Source: Rhodobacter sp. NTK016B
Lineage (GTDB): Bacteria; Pseudomonadota; Alphaproteobacteria; Rhodobacterales; Rhodobacteraceae
DNA length: 64,000 nt
Assembly: GCF_017303295.1 (NCBI RefSeq)
Contig: NZ_JAFKOK010000015.1
Location: 92,741 to 156,740 of the forward strand
Reading direction: 5' to 3'
The position numbers and the translations under genes are program-made. Shown piece after piece: positions 45,199 to 53,361 of the stretch. Positions within the stretch are counted from its first letter, which is position 1. Every line of letters begins with the position of its first letter. The notes below the pieces were generated by a model, which saw only the letters and a program-made list of their open reading frames with translations, did no database searches and was not told the origin of the DNA.

Positions 45199-46503
45199 TT
45201 AACCGAACATCGAATCGGGGATGAACAGCGCGATCTGCGGGAAGGCGATGATGAGAAGCAGCGTCACCAACATCGCCAGCAGAAACGGGGTTACACCCGC
45301 AAAGACGGTTTTCAGCGCCACATTCTGCGCCACCGAGCGCACGACGAAGACATTCAGCCCCACGGGCGGGGTGATCATGCCCATCTCGATCACGATCACC
45401 GCAACGACCCCGAACCAGATCGGGTCGAAGCCGAGGGCAAGGATGATCGGGTAATAGATAGGCACGGTGACGACCAACATCGCCAGACCGTCAAGGAACA
45501 TGCCCAGCACCACATAGCTGAGCAGGATCACCACCAGCGTGCCATAGGCGCCAAAGCCAAGCCCGGTCAGCCCGTCACCCAGCGCCGCCGGGATGTCGGT
45601 CAGCGCCAGAAAAGGGTTGAGTACATTCGCGCCGATGACGATCATGTACAGCATGGCCGAGGTGCGCACCGTCTCGCCCACCGCATTGGCGAAACCCCGC
45701 ATCGACACTCTGCCGGTGCCGAACGCCAGAAGCGTGGTCATCGCGGCGCCGATGCCCGAGGCCTCGACCGGGGTGAAGGCGCCCAGATAGATGCCGCCGA
45801 TCGACACCACGATCACGCTGATCAGGGGGGCGGCGGTCAGGAACAGGCGAAAGCGCTGGGCAAAGGGCTGCGCCTCGCCCGCCGGGCCTGCCTCGGGGCG
45901 GCGCAGCGTGACAAGCCAGATCGCCCCGATGAACATGAGCATCATCAACAGGCCCGGCAGGATGCCCGCCATGAACAGCCGGCCGATCGATTCCTCGGTC
46001 AGGATCGCGTAAAGCACGAAGCCTGTCGAGGGCGGGATCAGGAAGCCCAACGTGCCCCCCGCCGCGATGGCGCCGGTGGACAGCCCGTCGGCATAACCCA
46101 GACGCTTCATCTCGGGCAGGGCGACCTTGCCGATGGTAACGGCGGTGGCGACCGACGATCCCGATACCGCCGAAAACGCCGCGCAGCCGATGACCGAGGC
46201 CGAGGCCAAGCCGCCCCGAAACCGACCGACCCAGGCATGGGCCGCGTCGTACAAAGCGCGGGAGAACCCGGCTTCCGAGGCGATATTGCCCAACAGGACG
46301 AACATCGGCAGCACGATCAGGTTGTAATTGGCGACCGAGGAATAGGTCTCGGTGAACAGGATCGCGCCCGCGCGGCGCAGGCCTTCGACGACCCAGATGC
46401 CGAAAAAGCCAGTGATCAGCATGGCGAAGGCCACGGGCGTGCGCATCAGCATCAGCGCGAACATGCCGCCGATGGCGAAGATACCGATGGCAAGGTCACT
46501 CAT
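45199..46503 (-). CDS. dctM: TRAP transporter large permease DctM
   Basis: 434 residues with about twelve helices of the DctM family. It forms the translocation unit of a sodium-driven TRAP importer in the inner membrane. Typical stretches are MRTPVAFAMLITG, SSVATAVTIGKVALPEM, GGTLGFLIPPSTGFVLYAIL and TPPVGLNVFVV. Its start overlaps the dctQ stop by eight bases. With dctQ, dctP and the ring-cleaving dioxygenase upstream it forms one operon on the minus strand. Confidence 0.93.
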   Translation of the reverse strand: MSDLAIGIFAIGGMFALMLMRTPVAFAMLITGFFGIWVVEGLRRAGAILFTETYSSVANYNLIVLPMFVLLGNIASEAGFSRALYDAAHAWVGRFRGGLASASVIGCAAFSAVSGSSVATAVTIGKVALPEMKRLGYADGLSTGAIAAGGTLGFLIPPSTGFVLYAILTEESIGRLFMAGILPGLLMMLMFIGAIWLVTLRRPEAGPAGEAQPFAQRFRLFLTAAPLISVIVVSIGGIYLGAFTPVEASGIGAAMTTLLAFGTGRVSMRGFANAVGETVRTSAMLYMIVIGANVLNPFLALTDIPAALGDGLTGLGFGAYGTLVVILLSYVVLGMFLDGLAMLVVTVPIYYPIILALGFDPIWFGVVAVIVIEMGMITPPVGLNVFVVRSVAQNVALKTVFAGVTPFLLAMLVTLLLIIAFPQIALFIPDSMFG

Positions 46504-47014
46504 GATCGGGGGTCCATCCCATGAGCCGCCCGAGGATCTGCGCCGCGAAGACCAGGATGCACAGGCCCATGCCGATCAGGATCGCGCCATAGACCGGCCA
46601 GAGCGGAAGCTGCAGCATGTTCGTCGCATCGCCGTATTCGGCGGCCTCGGTAGCCTTGGCAAAGGCGCGCAGGCACAGATGGCCCAGCACCGTGATCGAG
46701 AGCACGCGGGCAAGAATGTCGCCCGCCAGCCGCCCCCACCGACCCAGCGTCCGGTCGAGCAGATCGACACGGATATGGGCGCCCGTCGCCGTCGCCTGCG
46801 GCAGCGCCAGCATGACCAGTGCGACGGCAATCGTCTGCACGATCTCGTTCGCGCCCATCAGCGGATTGCCGAGGAAATAGCGCATCACCACGCCCGCCGC
46901 GATCACGCAGACCATTGCGACAAGGCACAGTCCCGCACCGATATTCAGAAGGAGCGGAACCTGGCCGGCGCGGGCCGACCAGGTCTTGAGCGTTGCGTTG
47001 CGCACGGGGATCAC
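46496..47014 (-). CDS. dctQ: TRAP transporter small permease DctQ
   Basis: 172 residues with four helices. The start is a GTG whose last two bases and the following A are the dctP stop (GTGA overlap), so translation is coupled. A longer frame upstream reads over dctP in another frame and is rejected. The family features include the GVVMRYFLGNPLMGANEI segment after helix 1 and the HIRVDLLDRTL loop. It joins DctP and DctM. Confidence 0.9.
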   Translation of the reverse strand: MIPVRNATLKTWSARAGQVPLLLNIGAGLCLVAMVCVIAAGVVMRYFLGNPLMGANEIVQTIAVALVMLALPQATATGAHIRVDLLDRTLGRWGRLAGDILARVLSITVLGHLCLRAFAKATEAAEYGDATNMLQLPLWPVYGAILIGMGLCILVFAAQILGRLMGWTPDHE

Positions 47015-47997
47015 TCGCCGCGCAGGGCCGCGACATAAGCCTGCGCGGGGATGCCGTTGGCCTCGGTCTCGGCAATGATCTGCTCGACCACCGGGGCCGA
47101 CGCCTCGTTGAAGCGGGCGGCTTCCTCGGGCGACAGGGTGATCACGGTTTTGCCGTCGGTGGACTCGAACGCGGCGAGGGCGCGCGCGGCGACCTCCAGC
47201 CATTGCGCGCTGCCAGTCAGCGAGGCGGTGCGCCCGGCTTCCACGATGGCGGCCTGTGCGTCGTCCGAGAGGCCCTCGAACGTGTCGCGGTTCATCACCA
47301 TGAAGAACAGAGAGATCGTCGTGTCCATGCCCATGGTGACCGATTGCGTGACCTCGGCCAGCCGGAAGGCCCCCAGCGTCGTCGCATCGATCATCGCGCC
47401 GTCGATCACGCCCGTCTGCATCGCGTTGTAGATCTCAGGCGCGGGCATCGAGACCGGGTTCGCGCCCCAGGCTTGCACGATCAGACCGGCATTGCGCGAC
47501 GGCACGCGGATATTGAGACCCGCCAGATCATCGAGGCTGTCCACCTCGCGCGAGCCCATCAGCAGCAGGTTCGGCGCGTTGTTCCACAGACCCACCAGCT
47601 GCGCGCGGCGATATTCGGGCGCCAGCATGTCGAGATTGTCGACGATGGCCTGTGTGCCGGTCTCGGCGGTCAGCACGCCCGGAAGCTCGGCCAGCAAGGT
47701 CATCGGAAAGCTCGACGCGGTGTAGCCGGGCAGCGAGAAGGCGATATCCGTCACGCCGTCCAGCACGCGGTTATACTGCTCCGCCGGGCCCGGGCCCAGC
47801 TCGCCGCCCATATAGACGCGCAGCGTGACATCGCCGTCGGTCGCCTGCGAGATCGCCTCGCCGAAGGGCGTGTAGACCGAGTCGACGATGAAATGCGTTG
47901 GCGGTTGGAAGTCCGCGAGTTTCAGCTCTTCGGCCAGTGCGCCCTGCGCAAGGCCCATGGCCAGAGTGGCCGCGGCGAAGGTCTTTGCGATTGTCAT
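47011..47997 (-). CDS. dctP: TRAP substrate-binding protein DctP
   Basis: 328 residues with a signal peptide (1-22, GALAEE). The periplasmic receptor of the TRAP system. The conserved ligand Arg is in LAGLNIRVPSRNAGL, and VSMPAPEIYNAMQTGVIDGA follows as in most DctP proteins. Residues QPPTHFIVDSVYTPFGEAI at the start match TRAP receptors. Its place next to a ring-cleaving dioxygenase suggests it binds an aromatic acid such as gallate or protocatechuate, or a ring-cleavage product, but this is inference. Confidence 0.9.
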   Translation of the reverse strand: MTIAKTFAAATLAMGLAQGALAEELKLADFQPPTHFIVDSVYTPFGEAISQATDGDVTLRVYMGGELGPGPAEQYNRVLDGVTDIAFSLPGYTASSFPMTLLAELPGVLTAETGTQAIVDNLDMLAPEYRRAQLVGLWNNAPNLLLMGSREVDSLDDLAGLNIRVPSRNAGLIVQAWGANPVSMPAPEIYNAMQTGVIDGAMIDATTLGAFRLAEVTQSVTMGMDTTISLFFMVMNRDTFEGLSDDAQAAIVEAGRTASLTGSAQWLEVAARALAAFESTDGKTVITLSPEEAARFNEASAPVVEQIIAETEANGIPAQAYVAALRGE

Positions 47998-48074
47998 GTC
48001 TCTCTCCCGTGAAATGGCTGGAATTGTCCCGGTCCGGATGGGCGGGCCGGGAATTGGCGGGGGCGTTCCGGCGC

Positions 48075-49388
48075 TCAGGCTTTGTCGCCGGCCTCCTCAA
48101 GCGCGGCCCCCTCAAGCGCGGTCTTGTCGGCGCTCTTGCCGCCCGCGACCGAATAGGTGATCGGCACTTTGCGCGTGGCGAGGAAGTCTTCGAGCGTCTC
48201 ACCCCGGAATGCGGCATAGATTTCGGGATTGGACACGCCCAGAACAGCGGCCAGTTTCTCAAGCATGAAAAAGCTGACGCCGCGGCGGATCATCTCGATC
48301 CATTTTTGGTTGCGGATCAGGTCGATCTCGTCCTCGGTCAGGCCCCGCTCGGCGGCAAGCGCGTCGAAATCCTTGCGGAAGCGTTCACGATGCGAGGGCT
48401 TGATCAGGTCGTGCAGGAAATCGTTGAGCCGGAAGTTCTCGTGGCTGCGGGCCTGCGTGAAGGGATAGGTGCCGCCGAGCTTTTCAACGCCCTGCAACTC
48501 GTAGCCCATATGCGCGCGGTATGCCGCGACCTCGTCCGCATCTGGAGCGGCACCCTGATCTTCGAAGACCAGCGTGGCGATATTGGTCACCGAGGGCGCG
48601 TAGCTTTGCTTGTGGACCAGCGTCACGTCATCGGACAACGCGCCGCGCATGATCAGCCACATGATGACCTCGGCGCCTTCCATGCCGCCCTTGGTGACGT
48701 AATCGGCCAGCCGCATGTCCACCAGAGCCTTGGGATTCTTCTCGAGCAGGTCGAGGAATTCGTTGTCCCAGTCTTCGTTGATGAAACCCGCGCGCTCGCC
48801 ATGGACCTGATGCGACAGCCCGCCGGTGGCCATGATCGCCACGTTCAGATCCTCGGGATAGCTCTCGATCGCCTTGCGCAGCGATTTACCCAGCTTCCAC
48901 ATGCGCTTGGGCGTGGGGATCGGGAACTGCAGCAGTCCGCATTGCAGTGGCACGACCTTGCCCTGCCAAGGCCCGGTATCATCGCCCAGCATCGAGAGCG
49001 GCGACAGGAAGCCGTGATCGACCGGCTTGCCCTGAAAGAAGGACATATCGAACTCGTCCGCCGTCAGTGCCGTGGCGATATGCTGGGACAGGCCCAGATG
49101 GCCCATGGCGGGCGCCACGTCCCTCGGGCCGCCGCCTTCATCCGCCGGGTGATACGCGCTGTCGATGCCCAGCGAGAAAAACGGGTAATGATCGAAGAAG
49201 AACGATGTGATGTGATCGTTGTAGATCAGGAACAGCACGTCGATCTTCTTGGCGTTCACCCAGTCGCGCACGACATCGAACCCCGCGAAGATCGGCGCCC
49301 ATGCCGGATCGTGGCGTTTGCCGTTATCCTTGGCGAAGCCGATGGTGGGTGAATGCGACGCGCCGATGCCGCCGATGATGCGAGCCAT
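48075..49388 (-). CDS. Gallate-type extradiol dioxygenase (fused LigB-LigA)
   Basis: 437 residues, close to the length of DesB/GalA. Residues 1-280 are a LigB-type catalytic domain with iron ligands at His12 (GASHSPTIGF), His59 (IYNDHITSF) and Glu240 (MEGAEVIMW), and catalytic His near 125 and 193. Residues 310-420 form the LigA domain (NDFLHDLIKPSHRERF, LDLIRNQKW-like region, MIRRGVSFFMLEKLAA). The fusion is typical of gallate dioxygenase; protocatechuate 4,5-dioxygenase usually has separate subunits. The start follows AGGAGG. It leads the dctPQM operon. Confidence 0.88.
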   Translation of the reverse strand: MARIIGGIGASHSPTIGFAKDNGKRHDPAWAPIFAGFDVVRDWVNAKKIDVLFLIYNDHITSFFFDHYPFFSLGIDSAYHPADEGGGPRDVAPAMGHLGLSQHIATALTADEFDMSFFQGKPVDHGFLSPLSMLGDDTGPWQGKVVPLQCGLLQFPIPTPKRMWKLGKSLRKAIESYPEDLNVAIMATGGLSHQVHGERAGFINEDWDNEFLDLLEKNPKALVDMRLADYVTKGGMEGAEVIMWLIMRGALSDDVTLVHKQSYAPSVTNIATLVFEDQGAAPDADEVAAYRAHMGYELQGVEKLGGTYPFTQARSHENFRLNDFLHDLIKPSHRERFRKDFDALAAERGLTEDEIDLIRNQKWIEMIRRGVSFFMLEKLAAVLGVSNPEIYAAFRGETLEDFLATRKVPITYSVAGGKSADKTALEGAALEEAGDKA

Positions 49389-49468
49389 GGGGTTCCTCCT
49401 GTCCAAACAGCCGCGCCCGCGAAGACGCGCGGACCGGGCCGGATAGAAAGGGGATAGAGCCCTTCCTA

Positions 49469-49516
49469 TGTTCGAACAATCACCGTATCTTGGCCGCAGC
49501 GTTCAGTTAATTGAAC
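49469..49516. promoter_or_regulatory. Paired palindromes between divergent LysR and dioxygenase genes
   Basis: A perfect TGTTCGAACA at 49469-49478 and a GTTCA-N6-TGAAC at 49501-49516 have centres 35 bases apart. Both fit operators for a dimeric LysR protein, with one recognition and one activation site. They lie in the 143-base gap between the two starts. Confidence 0.55.
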
Positions 49517-49531
49517 GATGTGGAGGATAGG

Positions 49532-50422
49532 ATGCGCTGGAGCCTGGATGACGTGCCGGTCTATGTGGCGGTGGTAGAGCAGGGGGGCATGACCGGGGCC
49601 GCCGCGCTGCTGGGGCGACCGAAATCCAGCGTCTCGACCGCCATTGCCCGTCTGGAGAAGGCGCTGGGCGTCCGCCTCTTGCAGCGCAATTCGCGTAGCC
49701 AGCGGATCACGGCCGAGGGCGAGACCTTCTATCGCCACGCCCTGATGATCATCGAACAGGCGCGCGAGGCCGATGCCATCGTGGCGGGACTCAGGGCCGA
49801 TCCGGCTGGACGGCTGTCGGTCGCGCTGCCGCCGGCTTTCTGTCAGGAGATCGTCGCACCGCGCCTTCCGGCCTTTCGCCGTGCATGGCCCAAGATCGAC
49901 CTGCGCATCCTGATCACCAGCCACGGCGTCGAACTGCTGCGCGAGCAGGTGGATATGGCGGTGGTGGTCGGGCGGATGGAAGACAGCGACCTCGTCGCCC
50001 GGGTGCTGATCGCGGGCGCGCTGACCTGCGTCGCCAGCCCCGACTATCTGGCCCGGAACCCGGTGGCTGACGGGCTCGAGGCGCTGCGCAGCCATATCCA
50101 GCTTTGCGAGACGCGCTACGGCAGCAAACGCGTGCCTGTGCATGTGGCGGGACAGGCGGCGACGCTGGATCTCGAAACCGGCATCAGCCACGTCAACAAC
50201 CCGCTGGTGGTGCGCGCGGCGGTGCTGAACGGCGCAGGCGTCGCCCCGCTGCCGCGCCATTACGTCCGCGACCAGCTCCGTGACGGCTCGCTCGTCGAAG
50301 TGCGCCCCGACGTGACCTTCGATATCGAGGCCTCGACCCTCTCTGCCGTCTATCTCAGCCGCCGCCTCATGTCCCCCCGCACCCGCGTGTTCCTCGATTT
50401 CCTGACCGAGGCGTCGCGGTAG
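49532..50422 (+). CDS. LysR-family regulator, likely of the dioxygenase operon
   Basis: 296 residues from the ATG preceded by GGAGG five bases upstream. The winged helix is at residues 5-62 (VVEQGGMTGAAALLGRPKSS, then AIARLEKALGVRLLQRNSR). The effector domain begins near 90 and contains HGVELLREQVDMAVVVG. It is divergent from the gallate-type dioxygenase and TRAP operon, so it probably senses the aromatic substrate or its product and activates them. It ends just left of the tRNA-derived island. Confidence 0.9.
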   Translation: MRWSLDDVPVYVAVVEQGGMTGAAALLGRPKSSVSTAIARLEKALGVRLLQRNSRSQRITAEGETFYRHALMIIEQAREADAIVAGLRADPAGRLSVALPPAFCQEIVAPRLPAFRRAWPKIDLRILITSHGVELLREQVDMAVVVGRMEDSDLVARVLIAGALTCVASPDYLARNPVADGLEALRSHIQLCETRYGSKRVPVHVAGQAATLDLETGISHVNNPLVVRAAVLNGAGVAPLPRHYVRDQLRDGSLVEVRPDVTFDIEASTLSAVYLSRRLMSPRTRVFLDFLTEASR

Positions 50423-50668
50423 GGTCTGGGCCGTTCTGCCGCCATCACCACGCAGCGTTGTGATGGCATGTCCTTGGTACCTGAGGCGTCGCGTATGAAT
50501 AGCGGAGGAATAACGCCGGCTCCTAGACTCTCTGCTGCACGCCACCAGGACTCACGGGGACGCCCCATGTGAACCAATTCCGGGCCGGAGCTCCGGGAAT
50601 GTAGCCGCCCCGAATGATTAGTGCGGCAAGCGCGGTTCCCCCGCTGTTCCCCAGGAGCGAAAACGAGA

Positions 50669-50689
50669 AAAGCCCCCTTGGGGGGCTTG
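50669..50689 (-). terminator. Terminator left of island, likely ancestral to tRNA-Asn
   Basis: AAGCCCCC pairs with GGGGGCTT around a short loop, and the minus strand continues as TTTTCTCGTTTTC. It lies 30 bases beyond the tRNA 3' end copy at 50719, exactly where the terminator of an undisturbed minus-strand tRNA-Asn gene would be. Confidence 0.7.
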
Positions 50690-50718
50690 CTCACAAATCG
50701 CTGAATTATCAGGAAGAT

Positions 50719-50765
50719 TTGGCTCCGGCGGTAGGGATCGAACCTACCACCAATTGATCAACAGT
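50719..50765. repeat. Left attachment-type repeat (tRNA-Asn 3' half copy)
   Basis: 47 bases matching 56481-56527 at 45 positions. The first 29 are identical (TTGGCTCCGGCGGTAGGGAT...), then two mismatches. It carries the T-arm, the 3' side of the anticodon stem and the encoded CCA, but no acceptor or D-arm, so it cannot be a working tRNA. This is the usual product of integration into a tRNA gene. Confidence 0.88.
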
Positions 50766-50962
50766 TCGGCACTCAACCCGCCGAGAACGAGCTAACCCAC
50801 TGAAAACAGGCGAACTTGTGTTCGCAGCAGTCGGGCTGATTACGCCAGTTGAGCGCGTCTGTGACGTACAGCTGGCGCACAGTCCGGAAATCACAAGAAA
50901 TACAACTTCCGAGCGAGAAACACTTGGAAGCCTTCGAACTCACCAAACGAGACGATTAAATC

Positions 50963-51175
50963 GTGCAGGACTGTCGGGCAGGGAAGGAAGTCTCTGAGCT
51001 TGCCCGGATCAACGGGCTCACAGAGCGCCGGATCAAGCAGATTCTCGGGGACCGCGGAGTGACCCTTCGACCAAGGCATGCAGGGCGGACAGCAATGCTC
51101 TTCACTGCAGGTCTGCCAAGCTCCGTTTTCGGATATGTCGCAGTGAAGCACGCTGGCCGGCGTCGATCACGATAA
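50963..51175 (+). CDS. Short ORF with recombinase/invertase-type HTH
   Basis: 70 residues from a GTG directly after an in-frame TAA at 50957. The first 35 residues read QDCRAGKEVSELARINGLTE and then RRIKQILGDRGVTL, a helix-turn-helix like the C-terminal Hin/resolvase DNA-binding domain; the rest is unlike any family. It may be the remaining piece of a larger recombinase. There is no upstream catalytic domain in any frame. Doubt remains about whether it is expressed. Confidence 0.35.
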   Translation: MQDCRAGKEVSELARINGLTERRIKQILGDRGVTLRPRHAGRTAMLFTAGLPSSVFGYVAVKHAGRRRSR

Positions 51176-51373
51176 CGGTTGCGTTCTAACATTCTCATTG
51201 GTCGAAGCGCGACTTTGGACGTCACCTCATGCGCTCGCCACCTAGCCTTCTTGGCTCAAAGTTCGTCGCATGTAACAGTCCCCTCCGGGCGTTCGGTCTG
51301 GATATTGCCTAGCCGATCTGTCCCGACCTATGCCTACCCGTTCCGGGGCGGCGGAAACCGGAGAGGTGACGAG

Positions 51374-51898
51374 ATGGCGGGAAAATCGCTGGTCGGTGGG
51401 GTGTATGCCTTTCACTTCGGGTCGCATGTGGCATTCGGCCTATGCACCCACGAGGAGACCGGCGGCATCGGGCCACGGCTGGGACAGCTAATGCGCCTCT
51501 TCCGCGGGGTCGCGCAGGAAGTGCCCGAGGACGTGTCGGCAATCCTCTCGCAGCCTCTGCTGACGTCGGTCTTTGTCAACCTGCCCATCATGATCCGGGC
51601 GGGCGAGGCCATCAAGCTGGCGGACGTCCCGGTGCCGCCAGAGCTGGCCGGGCCGCCGCTCTTTCGGGTCGGTGGCCCGGAGCCGGAGCATTTCTTCCTG
51701 GTGGAGGGGCTGGGAGAGTCTGAAACCCCTGTCGAAGGGGGTGCTTTGAAGGCCGATATCGCCGGGGCTCCGGATCAGGCGATCGCCAGTTTTGGCGCGT
51801 TGGAGAGAATTTTCAGATTCGACCTCACCCCGGAACGCGCATTCGCCTTTTTCACAGGAACCGCCACCCTGGACGAGGAATGCGAAGCGCTTTTCTAA
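51374..51898 (+). CDS. Unknown protein (174 aa)
   Basis: 174 residues from the ATG preceded by GGAGAGGTGAC. The sequence is soluble, with no signal peptide or membrane helix. It begins MAGKSLVGGVYAFHFGSHVA, has a middle part rich in Pro and Gly (VPVPPELAGPPLFRVGGPEP) and a C-terminal acidic helix (ATLDEECEALF). I recognise no family. It stands alone in the island, 299 bases from the next gene stop. A frame starting at 51179 adds residues without a good ribosome site. Confidence 0.6.
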   Translation: MAGKSLVGGVYAFHFGSHVAFGLCTHEETGGIGPRLGQLMRLFRGVAQEVPEDVSAILSQPLLTSVFVNLPIMIRAGEAIKLADVPVPPELAGPPLFRVGGPEPEHFFLVEGLGESETPVEGGALKADIAGAPDQAIASFGALERIFRFDLTPERAFAFFTGTATLDEECEALF

Positions 51899-52197
51899 GA
51901 AGGCGCCGCACACCCATGGCAAACCCGCCATTGATTTTGTCCCGTTCTTGGCCGCACTCCGAAGAGTGGACATTGGCGCACAGAGCAGCGCCCAATAGTA
52001 TGGGCTTGAAGCAGACCTGCGGCAGTGCGGCAGGCCCCTCGCCCTGGCGCGCAATGCCTGCGGGTGCTCACGGCCCATTGCGGCCATTCAAAACAGCAAT
52101 TGCGTCCTGCGGCAGCAGTTCGAATAGCCGACATTCGCTGCCTTCGAGAATTGAATACATCTACGGACTTCTGAAGCGCGAAAGTAGCTTGCGCCGG
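51899..52197. other. Intergenic region in island
   Basis: 299 bases between the 174-aa gene and the araC stop. Open frames without features cross it. A stretch around 52110-52140 resembles the 55870-55900 region (GAATAGCCGACATTCGCTGC against GAACGGCCGCTTTCCGCC), which may be a diverged repeat. Confidence 0.4.
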
Positions 52198-53211
52198 TTA
52201 CGCGTCCCACTGTGCGCTATCTGCGCGCAGGGCTTGAGGAGTCATTCCGGTCCATTTCCGGAACGCGCGCTGGAACGCGTTGGGATCACGGTACCCCACA
52301 AGGTGCGCGATCTGCTGGTTGTTGAGGTCGCTCTTGAGCAGATAGCGGATTGCCAGATCTTTTCGCGTTTCGTCCAGCAACGACTGAAAGGTCAACCCCT
52401 CATCCGCGAGACGCCGCAAAAGGGTACTCCGACTTAATCTAAGACGCCCGCACGCATGTGCGATATTGGGTTCGGTGATCGAGAACGCCTCCAGCATCGT
52501 CGCGCGGACCCGGTCCGATAAGGGCAAGCCTTTGGATTGGATCATGGCCTGGCTCTGAAGGTCAGCTTCCGTGGCCTCCCAAAGCTCGGGATTGTCCGAA
52601 ATAAACGGAGTGTGCGCGTCGGTGCGGGTATAGATCAGCGTGGCGTCACCCTGCTCGGGGACCCTGCCGAATACGTCAACCAGACGTTCTCGCTCGTCCT
52701 GCGGCAGTGGCAAGAACACCCGCAGAGGCCGGATCGCATGACGCGCCAGCGCATTGGCCTGCGCGTGCAGATAGATGATCTGGGGGCTGCTGAAGGTTCC
52801 GGGCAAAGGGGCGGAGGCAACGTCCGGCGCAACGCGCACGGTGAACTCGGACGCGCTGCGCGACACCAAGAATTGCATTGGCCCGAACAGGCTTTTAAAC
52901 TGTGCCATGCGCGTGATGCCGGTCTCTAAATCCGGCGCTGTAGATAGCGCGAAAAGAACTGGGATTGCCGGACCACCCGCCATCCGCAGCCCGAGAAGCC
53001 GCGCCACATCGTGCTGTCCTGACAAGTCCATTATCGCGGACCAGAGGCGCAGATACTCTTCGGCGGTCACGAGAAAAGACCGGTCGTTCCGCTCCGTCGC
53101 GTCAATACCCGCACGTGTCAGAACCACATCCCAGCCGATACCCAGAATACCACAGATCGGGCCGGACAGGACGGCAGATGTGTAGATTGGGGATCGCTCG
53201 CAGCTCTGCAT
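52198..53211 (-). CDS. AraC-family regulator (OruR/ArgR type)
   Basis: 337 residues. An N-terminal arabinose-binding-like sensor domain (about 20-210, of the PF12625 type) precedes the AraC helix-turn-helix pair in residues 240-330: the first with IAHACGRLRLSRSTLLRRLA, the second with IAHLVGYRDPNAFQRAFRKW, ending TGMTPQALR. Members of this type sense amino-acid-like or aliphatic effectors. It is divergent from the SDR operon, with 150 bases between that contain two direct repeats, so it probably controls that operon. Confidence 0.9.
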   Translation of the reverse strand: MQSCERSPIYTSAVLSGPICGILGIGWDVVLTRAGIDATERNDRSFLVTAEEYLRLWSAIMDLSGQHDVARLLGLRMAGGPAIPVLFALSTAPDLETGITRMAQFKSLFGPMQFLVSRSASEFTVRVAPDVASAPLPGTFSSPQIIYLHAQANALARHAIRPLRVFLPLPQDERERLVDVFGRVPEQGDATLIYTRTDAHTPFISDNPELWEATEADLQSQAMIQSKGLPLSDRVRATMLEAFSITEPNIAHACGRLRLSRSTLLRRLADEGLTFQSLLDETRKDLAIRYLLKSDLNNQQIAHLVGYRDPNAFQRAFRKWTGMTPQALRADSAQWDA

Positions 53212-53288
53212 GCCGGGACCTTTCGCGCGGCGGGACCGCCCTTATCACTAGAGCGGCTCCCCCTGTCCGACGCAACAGCGCTGAACGA

Positions 53289-53320
53289 ATCTGCAAGTCA
53301 TTGATACGATCTGCAAGTCA
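53289..53320. promoter_or_regulatory. Tandem direct repeats, likely AraC operator
   Basis: ATCTGCAAGTCA occurs at 53289-53300 and again at 53309-53320, identical and 20 bases apart, so on nearly the same face of the helix. This is the usual form of an AraC-family binding site. It lies 42 bases before the SDR start and 78 bases before the araC start. Confidence 0.7.
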
Positions 53321-53361
53321 CAAGCGGTGGCAAACGCCCGCCCAACACGACTAGCTACAAG

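Larger units (their letters stand above)
50423..50962. other. Island left junction, no gene
   Basis: 540 bases without a convincing gene. They contain the displaced terminator (50669-50689), the left copy of the tRNA-Asn repeat (50719-50765) and, to the right, the start of the island. A 61-codon minus-strand frame over the repeat is an artefact of reading through tRNA sequence. Confidence 0.6.

Noticed and set aside
50719..50795. Second tRNA-Asn gene
   Set aside because: The acceptor and D-arm are missing, so it cannot fold; it is the partial copy made by integration.
50709..50894. Minus-strand ORF ending VGSIPTAGAKSS
   Set aside because: This ending is the usual result of translating tRNA T-arm sequence; no start region or domain.
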